From Lutibacter maritimus (GTDB taxonomy: Bacteria > Bacteroidota > Bacteroidia > Flavobacteriales > Flavobacteriaceae), in contig NZ_FOZP01000009.1 in the NCBI RefSeq assembly GCF_900116115.1, positions 1 through 64,000 of the forward strand: 64,000 nucleotides of DNA, written 5' to 3'. Shown piece after piece: positions 8,470-16,305 of this stretch (positions are counted from its first letter, which is position 1; every line of letters starts with the position of its first letter). The position numbers and the translations under genes are program-made. The notes under the pieces are model-generated. The model was not told where the DNA came from. It did no database searches and saw only the letters and a list, made by a program, of their open reading frames with translations.

Positions 8470-8664
8470 ATGCAAGAAGGCACAGTAAAATTTTTCAACA
8501 ATTCAAAAGGATTCGGATTTATTAAATCATCAGAAACAGGCGAAGACATTTTCGTACATAATTCTGGTTTAATGGATGAAATTAGAGAAGACGATAAAGT
8601 ACAGTATAATACTGAACAAGGAAGAAAAGGATTAAATGCTATTAACGTAGAAGTTATAGATTAA
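8470..8664 (+). CDS. Cold-shock domain protein (CspA family)
   Basis: This 64-residue single-domain protein has both RNA-binding motifs, KGFGFI (RNP1) and DIFVH (RNP2), in the standard order, starting MQEGTVKFFNNSKGFGFI. It should bind single-stranded RNA or DNA and melt RNA structure in the cytoplasm. The gene is monocistronic: a promoter with a long leader precedes it and a strong terminator follows. The long leader suggests control at the RNA level, as in other cold-shock genes. It is slightly shorter than the usual 66-70 residues but complete. Confidence 0.97.
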   Translation: MQEGTVKFFNNSKGFGFIKSSETGEDIFVHNSGLMDEIREDDKVQYNTEQGRKGLNAINVEVID

Positions 8665-8708
8665 TTCACAAAAATATTTATCTCTTAAAGATAAAAATTT
8701 GTTACAAG

Positions 8709-8737
8709 AAGACCGTTTTAATAAAACGGTCTTTTTT
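8709..8737 (+). terminator. Rho-independent terminator of the cold-shock gene
   Basis: AAGACCGTTTT pairs with AAAACGGTCTT around a short AATA loop, followed by TTTTT. It lies 45 bp after the stop of the cold-shock gene. Confidence 0.9.
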
Positions 8738-8774
8738 ATGAATTAAAGTAATTTTTTTATAAATCAGATTGGGT

Positions 8775-8802
8775 AAAACTCAACCTAATTTAGGACGAGA
8801 CA
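8775..8802 (+). mobile_element. Orphan IS3-type terminus
   Basis: tcaacctaatttaggacgag then aca matches the putative IS right end at 288-315 at most positions and in the same orientation. No transposase remnant lies beside it. It is probably the scar of a lost IS copy, but the match is short. Confidence 0.4.
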
Positions 8803-8911
8803 CTATTTATTAACTAAAAACTAGTGGTATACTACTCGTTACTCTAAAGTACGGATTTTTATAAAATGACAAAAAAATAAATAAATGCTATTTAAGGAGG
8901 CGAGTTTAAAA

Positions 8912-10165
8912 TTAATTTTTCTTTAAAGTTTCCATTCTTTGTTTGTTGTGCTCATTCGGGTTTTTCTCATAAGCTTTAATAGCATACGCTAGAGCATTAT
9001 CAAAATCATTAATTCTTTCATAAAATTCTGACATAGAATCATAGGCATTGGCACTTTGCGGATAATATTCAATGGCAAGTTCAAAATACATTTTTGCTTT
9101 TTCAAGTTGCTCCATATCCATATTCATATAGCCTGACATATTTAAAAGTTCTTCTGGATAAGGTGGTTCTGAATATCCGAAATGGGTTTGAAGCTTCTTT
9201 TCCCTGTTTTTTATAATTCTAAAGATCTCTTCTTTTGGCGTATCAAAAGAATTTATTTTATCGGTATTTTCCATCTGATACCATTCAAAAATACTTATTA
9301 AACCGTCCATTATAGATGGAAATGCAATGGTACCGTGTAAATCTTTAGGATAAAATTTCCACTCATACGTCAATCCATTTTTATTGTTTTGTTTAACTAA
9401 ATTTGAAAATTTGATGTTAGAACGGCTAAACACCGTAAAGTCTGTGGTGTCCTGCATTACATTTTCTAAAGTTACTTTAGAGTTTTGCATATGCAATTGT
9501 CCACCCAAAGACATAAACAACGACTTTCCTTTAAAACTATTTTTTGCAAAAACAGCTTTTGCTTGGTTTAATATTATTTGATTGTCCCAATCTAAACTTG
9601 GATCAATAGCTAAATAATTGGCAAATAATTGTGGATTATTTACGAGCGTAGAAATTGTAAACAAACCACCATACGAATGCCCAATTAATGTTCTGTAATT
9701 GGTTACTGGATATTTTTTTTCAACAAAAGGAATTAGTTCCTCTTTTATAAATTTTAAAAAATTAGAAGCCTGTCCATTTTCCTCTGTAAAAGGCATCCCA
9801 TATTTTGTTTCAATTTTTGTAGGCGTTAAATCTCTGGTTCTATTTTTACTGTTTGAAATTCCAATTAAAATCATTTCCGGTGTATAGCCACCGCTGTAAT
9901 AACTTTGTACAATATTAGCAGTAGGAAGCAACATTTCTCCATCTAAAATATATGCAACAGGATATTTAATAGTATTTAAAGGGTTATAACCTTCAGGCAG
10001 CGATACATAAATTTCTCTATATTCCTTTAGAGTATTAGAATACAAACTATCTGTAATACCTATGTTCTTTAAAAATTGCTGATTATTATTAACCTGAGCA
10101 TTTCCTGGTAATTGAAGTAAAATAACGAATGTTAAGCATAAAACATATTTTAGTTGATGTATCAT
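8912..10165 (-). CDS. Secreted alpha/beta-hydrolase, esterase D/Fes-like, with C-terminal TPRs
   Basis: The 417-residue protein has a signal peptide (cleavage after PGNAQ) and an esterase domain of the PF00756 type at about residues 40-290. The nucleophile elbow is GHSYGG, and YILDGEMLLPTA and a late LHGT histidine fit the fold. Two TPR units follow at about 340-410 (AKMYFELAIEYYPQSANAYD, then a second copy). Relatives hydrolyse siderophore or acyl esters in the periplasm; the TPR tail is common in Bacteroidota versions. The substrate is not known. It is divergent from the old yellow enzyme gene. Confidence 0.85.
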   Translation of the reverse strand: MIHQLKYVLCLTFVILLQLPGNAQVNNNQQFLKNIGITDSLYSNTLKEYREIYVSLPEGYNPLNTIKYPVAYILDGEMLLPTANIVQSYYSGGYTPEMILIGISNSKNRTRDLTPTKIETKYGMPFTEENGQASNFLKFIKEELIPFVEKKYPVTNYRTLIGHSYGGLFTISTLVNNPQLFANYLAIDPSLDWDNQIILNQAKAVFAKNSFKGKSLFMSLGGQLHMQNSKVTLENVMQDTTDFTVFSRSNIKFSNLVKQNNKNGLTYEWKFYPKDLHGTIAFPSIMDGLISIFEWYQMENTDKINSFDTPKEEIFRIIKNREKKLQTHFGYSEPPYPEELLNMSGYMNMDMEQLEKAKMYFELAIEYYPQSANAYDSMSEFYERINDFDNALAYAIKAYEKNPNEHNKQRMETLKKN

Positions 10166-10396
10166 TTTTTTTTATTTTTTTTTTAGATTTATAGTATGTT
10201 ATATTTTATTTTCCTTTGCACAATTCTAATTGTAATGATTTGTTACCTATTTAAAAACTTAGGCATCAATTTAAATTGTTTTTATCTACTGTATTTTTTA
10301 TTTCTAGTTGTTTAGTGTCTTACGGAGTTTAATTATTACATAAATACAAAATTTTAATTTTTAGAAGGATAAAATTTAAACTTTAAATGATATAAA

Positions 10397-10416
10397 TTAA
10401 CTTTACAAAAAGTTAA
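10397..10416. promoter_or_regulatory. Inverted repeat just upstream of the old yellow enzyme gene
   Basis: TTAACTTT and AAAGTTAA are exact inverted copies with a 4-nt spacer (acaa), ending 10 bp before the ATG at 10427. This is a candidate operator or a 5' hairpin. No adjacent regulator gene points to its ligand. Confidence 0.35.
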
Positions 10417-10426
10417 TAAAATAACA

Positions 10427-11530
10427 ATGACAAAAATTCAACCGCTTTTAACTCCCTACAAAATGGGAGATTTATTATTAAAAAACAGAATGGTTATAGC
10501 ACCTATGACACGCTCTAGATGTAATAATAATGAAAATATTCCTACAGATTTACACGTTAAATATTATACGCAAAGAGCTAGCTCGGGGCTTATCATAACG
10601 GAAGGTTCACAGATATCAAAACGGGCTGTTGGTTATGTTAACACACCTGGGATTTATTCTAAAAATCAAGTAAAAGGATGGAAAAATGTTACCGATGCAG
10701 TTCATAAAAAAGAAGGTAAAATATTTATTCAATTATGGCATGTTGGAAGAGTTTCTCATCCTGATTTTCATAATGGTGAGTTGCCTTTTGCTCCTAGCGC
10801 CTTAAATCCTAACTCTAAATCATTCACGCCAAATGGTTTTAAAGATACTGTAACGCCAAAGGAAATGACTTTGGATGATATTAAAACTACCATTGAAGAA
10901 TTTAAACAGGCTGCAATAAATGCAAAAGAAGCTGGGTTTGATGGCTTGGAAATTCATTCATCTAATGGGTATTTATTTCATCAATTTTTTAATAAAAGTT
11001 CAAACATCAGAAAAGATAAATACGGCGGAAATATTGAGAATAGAGCACGTTTTTTCTTTGAAGTTTTAGACGAAATTAAACAAGTTTTTCCTGAAAATTG
11101 CATTGGTGTTCGGTTTAACCCTTCTATGCATAATACTCACGGAATAGATGTTGATGAAGAAACCATTCCTTTATTTGAATATGTTATAAAAAAATTAAAC
11201 AATTATAATATTGCTTACGTTCATCTTTCCGAACCTTTTACGGATGTTTCAAAAGTTCCTTATGCCGTAGAAAATATTGCAAATCATTTTCGACCATTAT
11301 ATCATGGAACTCTTATGATAAATAATAATTTTACCCAAGAAAAAGGAAATACAGTTATAAAAAATGGTTTTGCCGATTTAGTAGCTTACGGTAAATTATT
11401 TATTTCTAACCCAGATTTGGTTGAAAGATTTGAGAAAAACTTACCTTTAACAGCTTGGGATACCGATACTTTTTATTCTGATACAGGTGAAAAAGGTTAT
11501 ACGGATTATCCTTTTTATGCAAATAACTAA
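10427..11530 (+). CDS. Alkene reductase, old yellow enzyme family (NemA/OPR-like)
   Basis: The 367-residue protein is a complete FMN-dependent TIM-barrel enzyme. It has the N-terminal LLTPYKMGDLLLKNRMVIAP and MTRSRC, the FIQLWHVGR strand, and the substrate-binding pair in EIHSSNGYLFHQFF (HxxN, near residues 182-185). The C-terminal phosphate site reads FADLVAYGKLFISNPDLVER. Such enzymes reduce activated C=C bonds, quinones or nitro compounds with NAD(P)H in the cytosol. The usual HGAN is HSSN here, a mild change. It is a single gene with a terminator behind it. Physiological substrate unknown. Confidence 0.95.
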   Translation: MTKIQPLLTPYKMGDLLLKNRMVIAPMTRSRCNNNENIPTDLHVKYYTQRASSGLIITEGSQISKRAVGYVNTPGIYSKNQVKGWKNVTDAVHKKEGKIFIQLWHVGRVSHPDFHNGELPFAPSALNPNSKSFTPNGFKDTVTPKEMTLDDIKTTIEEFKQAAINAKEAGFDGLEIHSSNGYLFHQFFNKSSNIRKDKYGGNIENRARFFFEVLDEIKQVFPENCIGVRFNPSMHNTHGIDVDEETIPLFEYVIKKLNNYNIAYVHLSEPFTDVSKVPYAVENIANHFRPLYHGTLMINNNFTQEKGNTVIKNGFADLVAYGKLFISNPDLVERFEKNLPLTAWDTDTFYSDTGEKGYTDYPFYANN

Positions 11531-11563
11531 ATTTTTTTAAACTTACTATGAATAGTTACGAAA

Positions 11564-11603
11564 AACAGCCTCTTATCATAATCTGTAAGAGGCTGTTTTA
11601 ATT
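11564..11603. terminator. Bidirectional terminator between convergent genes
   Basis: AACAGCCTCTTA (11564-11575) pairs with TAAGAGGCTGTT (11586-11597), a perfect 12-bp stem with a 10-nt loop and A/T runs on both sides. It sits between the convergent old yellow enzyme and PEGA genes. Confidence 0.92.
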
Positions 11604-11622
11604 GATTTTTTTTAAATAAAAA

Positions 11623-12078
11623 TTAATTTAAAACTATTATAGTTTCAATAATTTTATTTTCAGTATCAATATTTACTTTTGAAATATCTCCTTTTTTTAG
11701 AAATCCATTTACTGCTGTTGCATTTAATTTTTCTTCTAATGTTACTTTAACATATTTTGTATCTACTCTTTTCAATGAGCCTGTTAATGCATCAACTCCC
11801 CAACCAATAATACTAAAACCATTTAGTATACTTACAAGATTAAATTTGCTATCCATAATAACCACTCTTTCCTTATAATTATCGATTCTAAAATCAATTC
11901 GGTCATCAGCTTTAACTTTTATTTGTGTTGGAGTTATACCTTTTTCAAACCCATTAACAAATACTTTAGCTCCCGATGGTTCTGTTTCAAACAAAACATT
12001 TCTTTTTGCTCCAGTAAAAATTGATGCACAGCTTGTGAAAACGATTAGAACGACTAACATTAATGTAATTTTTTTCAT
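11623..12078 (-). CDS. PEGA-domain lipoprotein
   Basis: This 151-residue lipoprotein has the lipobox FTSC. A PEGA domain at about residues 27-70 (FETEPSGAKVFVNGFEKG, then TPTQIKVK) is of the kind found in surface and S-layer-linked proteins. A short hydrophobic stretch (LNGFSIIGWGVDALTG) follows, as in many small Bacteroidota PEGA lipoproteins where it may insert into or lie on the membrane. Function is unknown. It is a single gene bounded by hairpins on both sides. Confidence 0.8.
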   Translation of the reverse strand: MKKITLMLVVLIVFTSCASIFTGAKRNVLFETEPSGAKVFVNGFEKGITPTQIKVKADDRIDFRIDNYKERVVIMDSKFNLVSILNGFSIIGWGVDALTGSLKRVDTKYVKVTLEEKLNATAVNGFLKKGDISKVNIDTENKIIETIIVLN

Positions 12079-12125
12079 TTTAATTATATTTTTAAATTAT
12101 ATAGTTCAAATTTAAATCCTTAAAA

Positions 12126-12166
12126 AATCAAAACCTTACGGGAAACCGTAAGGCTTTGATTTTTTG
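12126..12166. terminator. Hairpin with GAAA tetraloop, terminator for the response regulator
   Basis: CCTTACGG (12134-12141), loop gaaa and CCGTAAGG (12146-12153) are extended by AATCAAA/TTTGATT with one mismatch. T runs lie on both sides. It lies about 180 bp past the regulator's stop and upstream of the PEGA gene. Confidence 0.8.
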
Positions 12167-12314
12167 TAAAGTTTTGAGGTGAAACCTACAATTTTAAATG
12201 AAGGTTATTTTGTATCTTTTATGGTATAGCAATTCTCCAAGTTAATCCTCAATAAAATACAATATATTAAATTGCTTTAATGTGATAAATTTACTTTAAA
12301 TATATATTTAAAAC

Positions 12315-12330
12315 TTACGGTTTTCCGTAA
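12315..12330. repeat. TTACGG/CCGTAA hairpin directly downstream of the response regulator
   Basis: TTACGG (12315-12320) and CCGTAA (12325-12330) flank a TTTT loop, 14 bp beyond the regulator stop. The same arms form the core of the hairpin at 12134-12153. It may be a second terminator or a repeated protein-binding motif. Confidence 0.5.
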
Positions 12331-12343
12331 TACAGTGATTTTT

Positions 12344-13012
12344 TTAAATAAGTCCCAAATCTTTTGTAATAGCTACTAAGTGTGCTGGATTGTTAGCATT
12401 AAAATGCTCTCTTAAAAATTTCAATCTTTTTTCAATAGAACTAATACTTGAAGGGCTCCATTTTTTTGAATCTAAATTTTTACTGATTTGCTCTTGTGAG
12501 TTTCCGTTAGAAAGGCATTCTAATAAAAAAATATCATAATCAGATATTTCAATTGCCTCACTTTTAAAAAGTGCATTAGCAACATGTGGTGAAACGTATA
12601 ATTTATTTGAATTATAGATAAGTTGTATTGCTTTTTTAAGTTCTTTCAATCCATCTCTACTTTTCCATACAAAAGCATTGATTTTAAAGTCATTAAATAA
12701 TGTTTGAACTCTAAATGTTTTATCTTCAACTGAAAACACAACTATTTTTAAGGAAGGAAATTCATTTCTTACTTTTTCAACTAACTGATCTCCAGTTTTT
12801 AACTCTTGCATTGTTCCATCTTCATCAAACGATAAATCACTAATTAACAAATCGTAAGGTACATTATCAATACGCGCCCTTTTAAGTTTTAAAAAAGCTT
12901 CATCACAATACTGAACATAGTCTATTTGTTGAATATTTAACTTTGTTAATTCGGTTTTTATTCCACTATTAATAAAATCCATATCTTCTGCAATCAATAC
13001 TTTTTGAAACAT
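12344..13012 (-). CDS. Orphan LuxR-type response regulator
   Basis: From the ATG at 13012 (MFQKVLIAEDMDF) the product has 222 residues. The receiver domain (about 1-130) has the acidic pair ED at 9-10, the phosphoacceptor Asp59 in LLISDLSF and the late Lys in VWKSRDG. The C-terminal 70 residues form a LuxR-like helix-turn-helix (LLECLSNGNSQEQISKNLDS). The 13-residue extension to 13051 is the shifted reading of a decayed kinase gene, so it is rejected as start. Normally this regulator type is fused in operon to a TPR kinase; here only a remnant of one lies 13 bp upstream. The intact kinase at 977-2914 is the likely partner. Confidence 0.88.
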   Translation of the reverse strand: MFQKVLIAEDMDFINSGIKTELTKLNIQQIDYVQYCDEAFLKLKRARIDNVPYDLLISDLSFDEDGTMQELKTGDQLVEKVRNEFPSLKIVVFSVEDKTFRVQTLFNDFKINAFVWKSRDGLKELKKAIQLIYNSNKLYVSPHVANALFKSEAIEISDYDIFLLECLSNGNSQEQISKNLDSKKWSPSSISSIEKRLKFLREHFNANNPAHLVAITKDLGLI

Positions 13013-13025
13013 AACAATTATTTTT

Positions 13026-13158
13026 TTAACTAATAAATGCTTTAAAGCCATTTCTTAATGAAGTATCAAAAGTAATAATTCCGTTTATAGATTTTATACG
13101 GGTTTCCACATTTTGAAGGCCATTTTAAAATTCAATTCTTCAAGATTTACTTGCAGAA
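13026..13158 (-). pseudogene. Remnant of a TPR histidine kinase C-terminus
   Basis: Reading the - strand, 32 codons end in TAA at 13026-13028: NGLQNVETRIKSINGIITFD and on to FKAFIS. By eye 25 of 32 residues match the end of the intact kinase at 977-2914 (NGLKNVETRIKSIPGTITFE and on to FKVFIS). Upstream, NLEELNFK continues the match to DLKELKFK only after restoring one lost base, so a frameshift is present. The match ends before the apt stop. The start of the response regulator lies 13 bp downstream, the spacing of an old kinase-regulator operon. Confidence 0.85.
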
Positions 13159-13169
13159 GACTTTTAAAC

Positions 13170-13685
13170 TTAATATTGTAAGGCCGATGCTATTGTATAA
13201 TTCTTCAACTTTTCTTTTCCGTTTAAAAAATCTAATTGAATTATAAAATTACATTGAACAATTTCACCACCTAAACGTTCTACTAACTTGCAAACAGCGT
13301 TGGCTGTTCCGCCTGTAGCCAAAACATCGTCATGGATAAGTACACGTTCTCCCTTTTTTATTGCATCAATATGTATTTCAACAGCATCGGTACCATATTC
13401 TAAATCATACAATTCAGATATGGTTTTATATGGTAACTTTCCAGGTTTTCTAACTGGTATAAATCCAGCATTAAAATGCGCTGCCAATAAAGTTCCGAAA
13501 AAAAATCCGCGAGATTCTATTCCAATAACTTTATCAATCTTTTGATCTCCAACAAGATCAATTAACTGTTTTTTACATAATTGCATTGCTTTTGGATTTT
13601 GTAATAGCGTTGCAATATCTTTAAATAAGACTCCTTCTTTAGGAAAATCTTGTATAACTCTAATGTATTGTTCAATTTCATTCAT
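13170..13685 (-). CDS. apt: Adenine phosphoribosyltransferase
   Basis: The 171-residue protein has the full type I PRTase layout: FPKEGVLFKDIATLL at the N-terminus, IGIESRGFFFG, the hood-loop region VRKPGKLPYKT, and the PRPP loop VLIHDDVLATGGT. It salvages adenine to AMP in the cytosol. Length and motifs match the family. The gene runs into a decayed kinase and an orphan regulator on the same strand, but this linkage looks accidental. It is divergent from the symporter gene across 465 bp. Confidence 0.97.
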   Translation of the reverse strand: MNEIEQYIRVIQDFPKEGVLFKDIATLLQNPKAMQLCKKQLIDLVGDQKIDKVIGIESRGFFFGTLLAAHFNAGFIPVRKPGKLPYKTISELYDLEYGTDAVEIHIDAIKKGERVLIHDDVLATGGTANAVCKLVERLGGEIVQCNFIIQLDFLNGKEKLKNYTIASALQY

Positions 13686-14150
13686 TCAACAAAAATAAGA
13701 TACTTATCTAAATATTAAAAGCTATATTTTAAATACCCTAAATTTTGATAATTGTAATTAACTTTCTTGTTTTTTTAAAGTCAAAATTGGATAAATAGTT
13801 AGCTTTTGATTAATATTATTTTGTCATATATCAATAAAATATTTTCAATTTGCTTTTTAAAAGCTAACACGTATAAAAAATACGATTACATAAAGATTGC
13901 TAAAAACCTAATACGACTATAAAAATGAATTCGTTTAAAATTAAAAATTAGTACTTACTTTTCAATTTCTTATTTAAAATGTAATAATATTTTAACGTTT
14001 TGATGAAATAATATCATTATTACGATTAACATATGCCTAAATTTGAAAAATAAATGAATTGAAAAAAACAGTTACAACTGCTATTGCAGTTAAAAACTAC
14101 TAAAAACATTCCTTTTACAAGTGATACAAAACTTAAAATCTGAATAATCT
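13686..14150. other. 465-bp divergent intergenic region between apt and the symporter
   Basis: No gene is seen. A -7-like box TAAATTTG (14038-14045) faces the symporter, without a clear -33 box at 19 nt. A hairpin AACTGC-tatt-GCAGTT (14076-14091) lies in its presumed leader. The stretch is otherwise plain AT-rich sequence. Confidence 0.4.
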
Positions 14151-15989
14151 ATGAAATTACTCCACACTGTTGATATATTAATAATACTATTGTATTTAAT
14201 TACCATTGTTGTAATTGGTCTTGTATTAAGAAAAAGAGCTCAACAAAGTAAAGACGATTATTTACTAGGTGGAAAATCTATTCCTTGGTATATGCTAGGA
14301 TTATCAAATGCTTCTGGAATGTTTGATATTTCTGGAACAATTTGGTTGGTCACATTAATGTTTGTTTATGGAATAAAAAGCGCTTGGATTCCTTGGCTTT
14401 GGCCTGTTTTTAATCAAATTTTTTTAATGGTTTATTTATCCAAATGGTTACGACGCTCTAACGCAACAACTGGTGCGGAATGGATTGGAACACGTTTTGG
14501 TTTTAAAAAAGGCGCCAAACTTTCACACATAATTGTAGTAGTTTTTGCACTTATTATGTGTTTAGGTTATTTAGCATATGGGTTTATTGGATTAGGTAAA
14601 TTTATAGAAATATTTATACCGTGGGAAATTGTAAGTAATTATGTGCCTTTTGCTGTTTCTCCTGAATTTGTGCCTCATTTTTATGGTATTATTTTTACTC
14701 TTTTTGCAGTATTCTACTCGCTACTTGGTGGTATGTCAGGTATTGTTTGGGCTGATGTTGTGCAATTTGCAATTATGACAGTGGCTGCTTTAGTAATTGG
14801 CTATTTAGGTTTTCAAGCAGTTGGTGAACATATTTTAAATGTTCCTGAAAATTGGATGAGTCCAACATTTGGTTGGAAATTGAATATGGATTGGAGTACT
14901 ATAATTCCTGAAGTTAATCAAAAAATTCAGGAAGATGGATTTGGCTTATTTACCGTATTCTTTATGATGATGGTATTTAAAGGTGTTTTGGTAAGTATCG
15001 CCGGCCCCGCTCCTACGTATGATATGCAAAAAATATTGTCAACAAAATCATCTGCCGAAGCTTCAAAAATGAGTGGATTTGTTTCTGTTGTTTTAATGCC
15101 TATTCGCTATTTAATGATTGCTGGTTTTGCTGCATTAGCGCTCATTTATTATGAAAAATTAAACTTAGTAAATTCTGCTGGAGTTATAGATTTTGAATTA
15201 ATATTACCAACAGCAATAAAAGAATTTGTTCCAATTGGATTATTAGGCCTTTTATTAGCTGGCCTTATTGCTGCATTTATGTCAACTTTTGCAGGAACTT
15301 TAAATGCTGCTCAAGCTTATTTAGTAAACGATATTTATTTAAAATATAAAAACCCTGCTGCTTCATCAGTTCAAATTAAAAATATGAACTATTTAACAGG
15401 AATTATTGTAGTTATAATTAGTATTATCTTAGGTTTATTTGCAAAAGATGTTAATTCTGTTTTACAATGGATAGTTTCTGTATTATATGGAAGTTACGTT
15501 GGTGCTAATATTTTAAAATGGCATTGGTGGAGATTTAATGGTGAAGGCTTTTTCTGGGGAATGGCAGCCGGTTTAATTTCAGCAGGAATTGTACCTGAAT
15601 TATTTCCAGAGGTGTTAGGATTATATTTATTCCCAATTATATTAATAATATCTATTGCGGGTTCTATTATAGGAACATATTCTGCGCCACCAACTGAAGA
15701 GAAAGTACTACTTTCTTTTTATAAAAATGTGAGACCTTGGGGATTTTGGGAGCCAATTAAAGAGAAATTAATAGCCGAAAATCCAACTTTTAAAGAAAAT
15801 AAAGACTTTGGAATTGATATGTTTAATGTTACAATTGGTATTATTGCTCAAACCACTTTAGTAATACTACCAATGTATATTATATTCAGACAAACTATAC
15901 CAGTATATATTGCCATTGCAATTTTAGTAATATGTGCATTTTTATTGAAAAAATACTGGTGGAATAATTTAAAAGAAGAAATTGATTAG
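14151..15989 (+). CDS. Sodium:solute symporter family (SSS) transporter
   Basis: This 612-residue inner-membrane protein has about 13-14 membrane helices. The N-terminal VDILIILLYLITIVVIGLVL is followed by DDYLLGGKSIPWYMLGLSNA and later AGLIAAFMSTFAGTLNAAQA, the unwound-helix sodium-site region of the LeuT-fold SSS family. It should import a small solute with sodium. Which one (sugar, amino acid or other) cannot be told; an unusual C-terminal extension of about 80 residues with two more helices is seen. It is followed by the signalling block but is not obviously co-transcribed with it, as 316 bp and a weak hairpin intervene. Confidence 0.9.
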   Translation: MKLLHTVDILIILLYLITIVVIGLVLRKRAQQSKDDYLLGGKSIPWYMLGLSNASGMFDISGTIWLVTLMFVYGIKSAWIPWLWPVFNQIFLMVYLSKWLRRSNATTGAEWIGTRFGFKKGAKLSHIIVVVFALIMCLGYLAYGFIGLGKFIEIFIPWEIVSNYVPFAVSPEFVPHFYGIIFTLFAVFYSLLGGMSGIVWADVVQFAIMTVAALVIGYLGFQAVGEHILNVPENWMSPTFGWKLNMDWSTIIPEVNQKIQEDGFGLFTVFFMMMVFKGVLVSIAGPAPTYDMQKILSTKSSAEASKMSGFVSVVLMPIRYLMIAGFAALALIYYEKLNLVNSAGVIDFELILPTAIKEFVPIGLLGLLLAGLIAAFMSTFAGTLNAAQAYLVNDIYLKYKNPAASSVQIKNMNYLTGIIVVIISIILGLFAKDVNSVLQWIVSVLYGSYVGANILKWHWWRFNGEGFFWGMAAGLISAGIVPELFPEVLGLYLFPIILIISIAGSIIGTYSAPPTEEKVLLSFYKNVRPWGFWEPIKEKLIAENPTFKENKDFGIDMFNVTIGIIAQTTLVILPMYIIFRQTIPVYIAIAILVICAFLLKKYWWNNLKEEID

Positions 15990-16305
15990 TTTAATTGGGC
16001 TGTAATAAATTTGAAGATAAAAGAAAATAACTGCTTTAAATAATCCACATATTCACTAATAATTCACCTCCCTTTTCGGCTAGAAATAAAATTTAATTTA
16101 TATTCTGGATACTCATGAATTAAAAAACTCAAAAGATATTTACATCTTTTTTATTTCAATTCATTAAAAGACTTTTTAATTAGCCTCTATTTTAAAAAAA
16201 ATACAATTGCTATTTATTTTTTTTTAATTTTTATTTTGTTTAAAAAAATAAAGCTATTTTTATCATATATAACTTTTTAAAAACCAAACGCTTAACAATT
16301 TATAT
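15990..16305. other. 316-bp intergenic stretch with a weak terminator-like hairpin
   Basis: AAAAGAT (16131-16137) pairs with ATCTTTT (16144-16150) and is followed by TTATTT, a weak AU-only terminator for the symporter. The rest is AT-rich with no recognisable gene. Confidence 0.4.

Noticed and set aside
13013-13051. Extended start of the response regulator
   Set aside because: These 13 codons are a shifted reading of the kinase remnant; the receiver begins properly at MFQKVLIAED.
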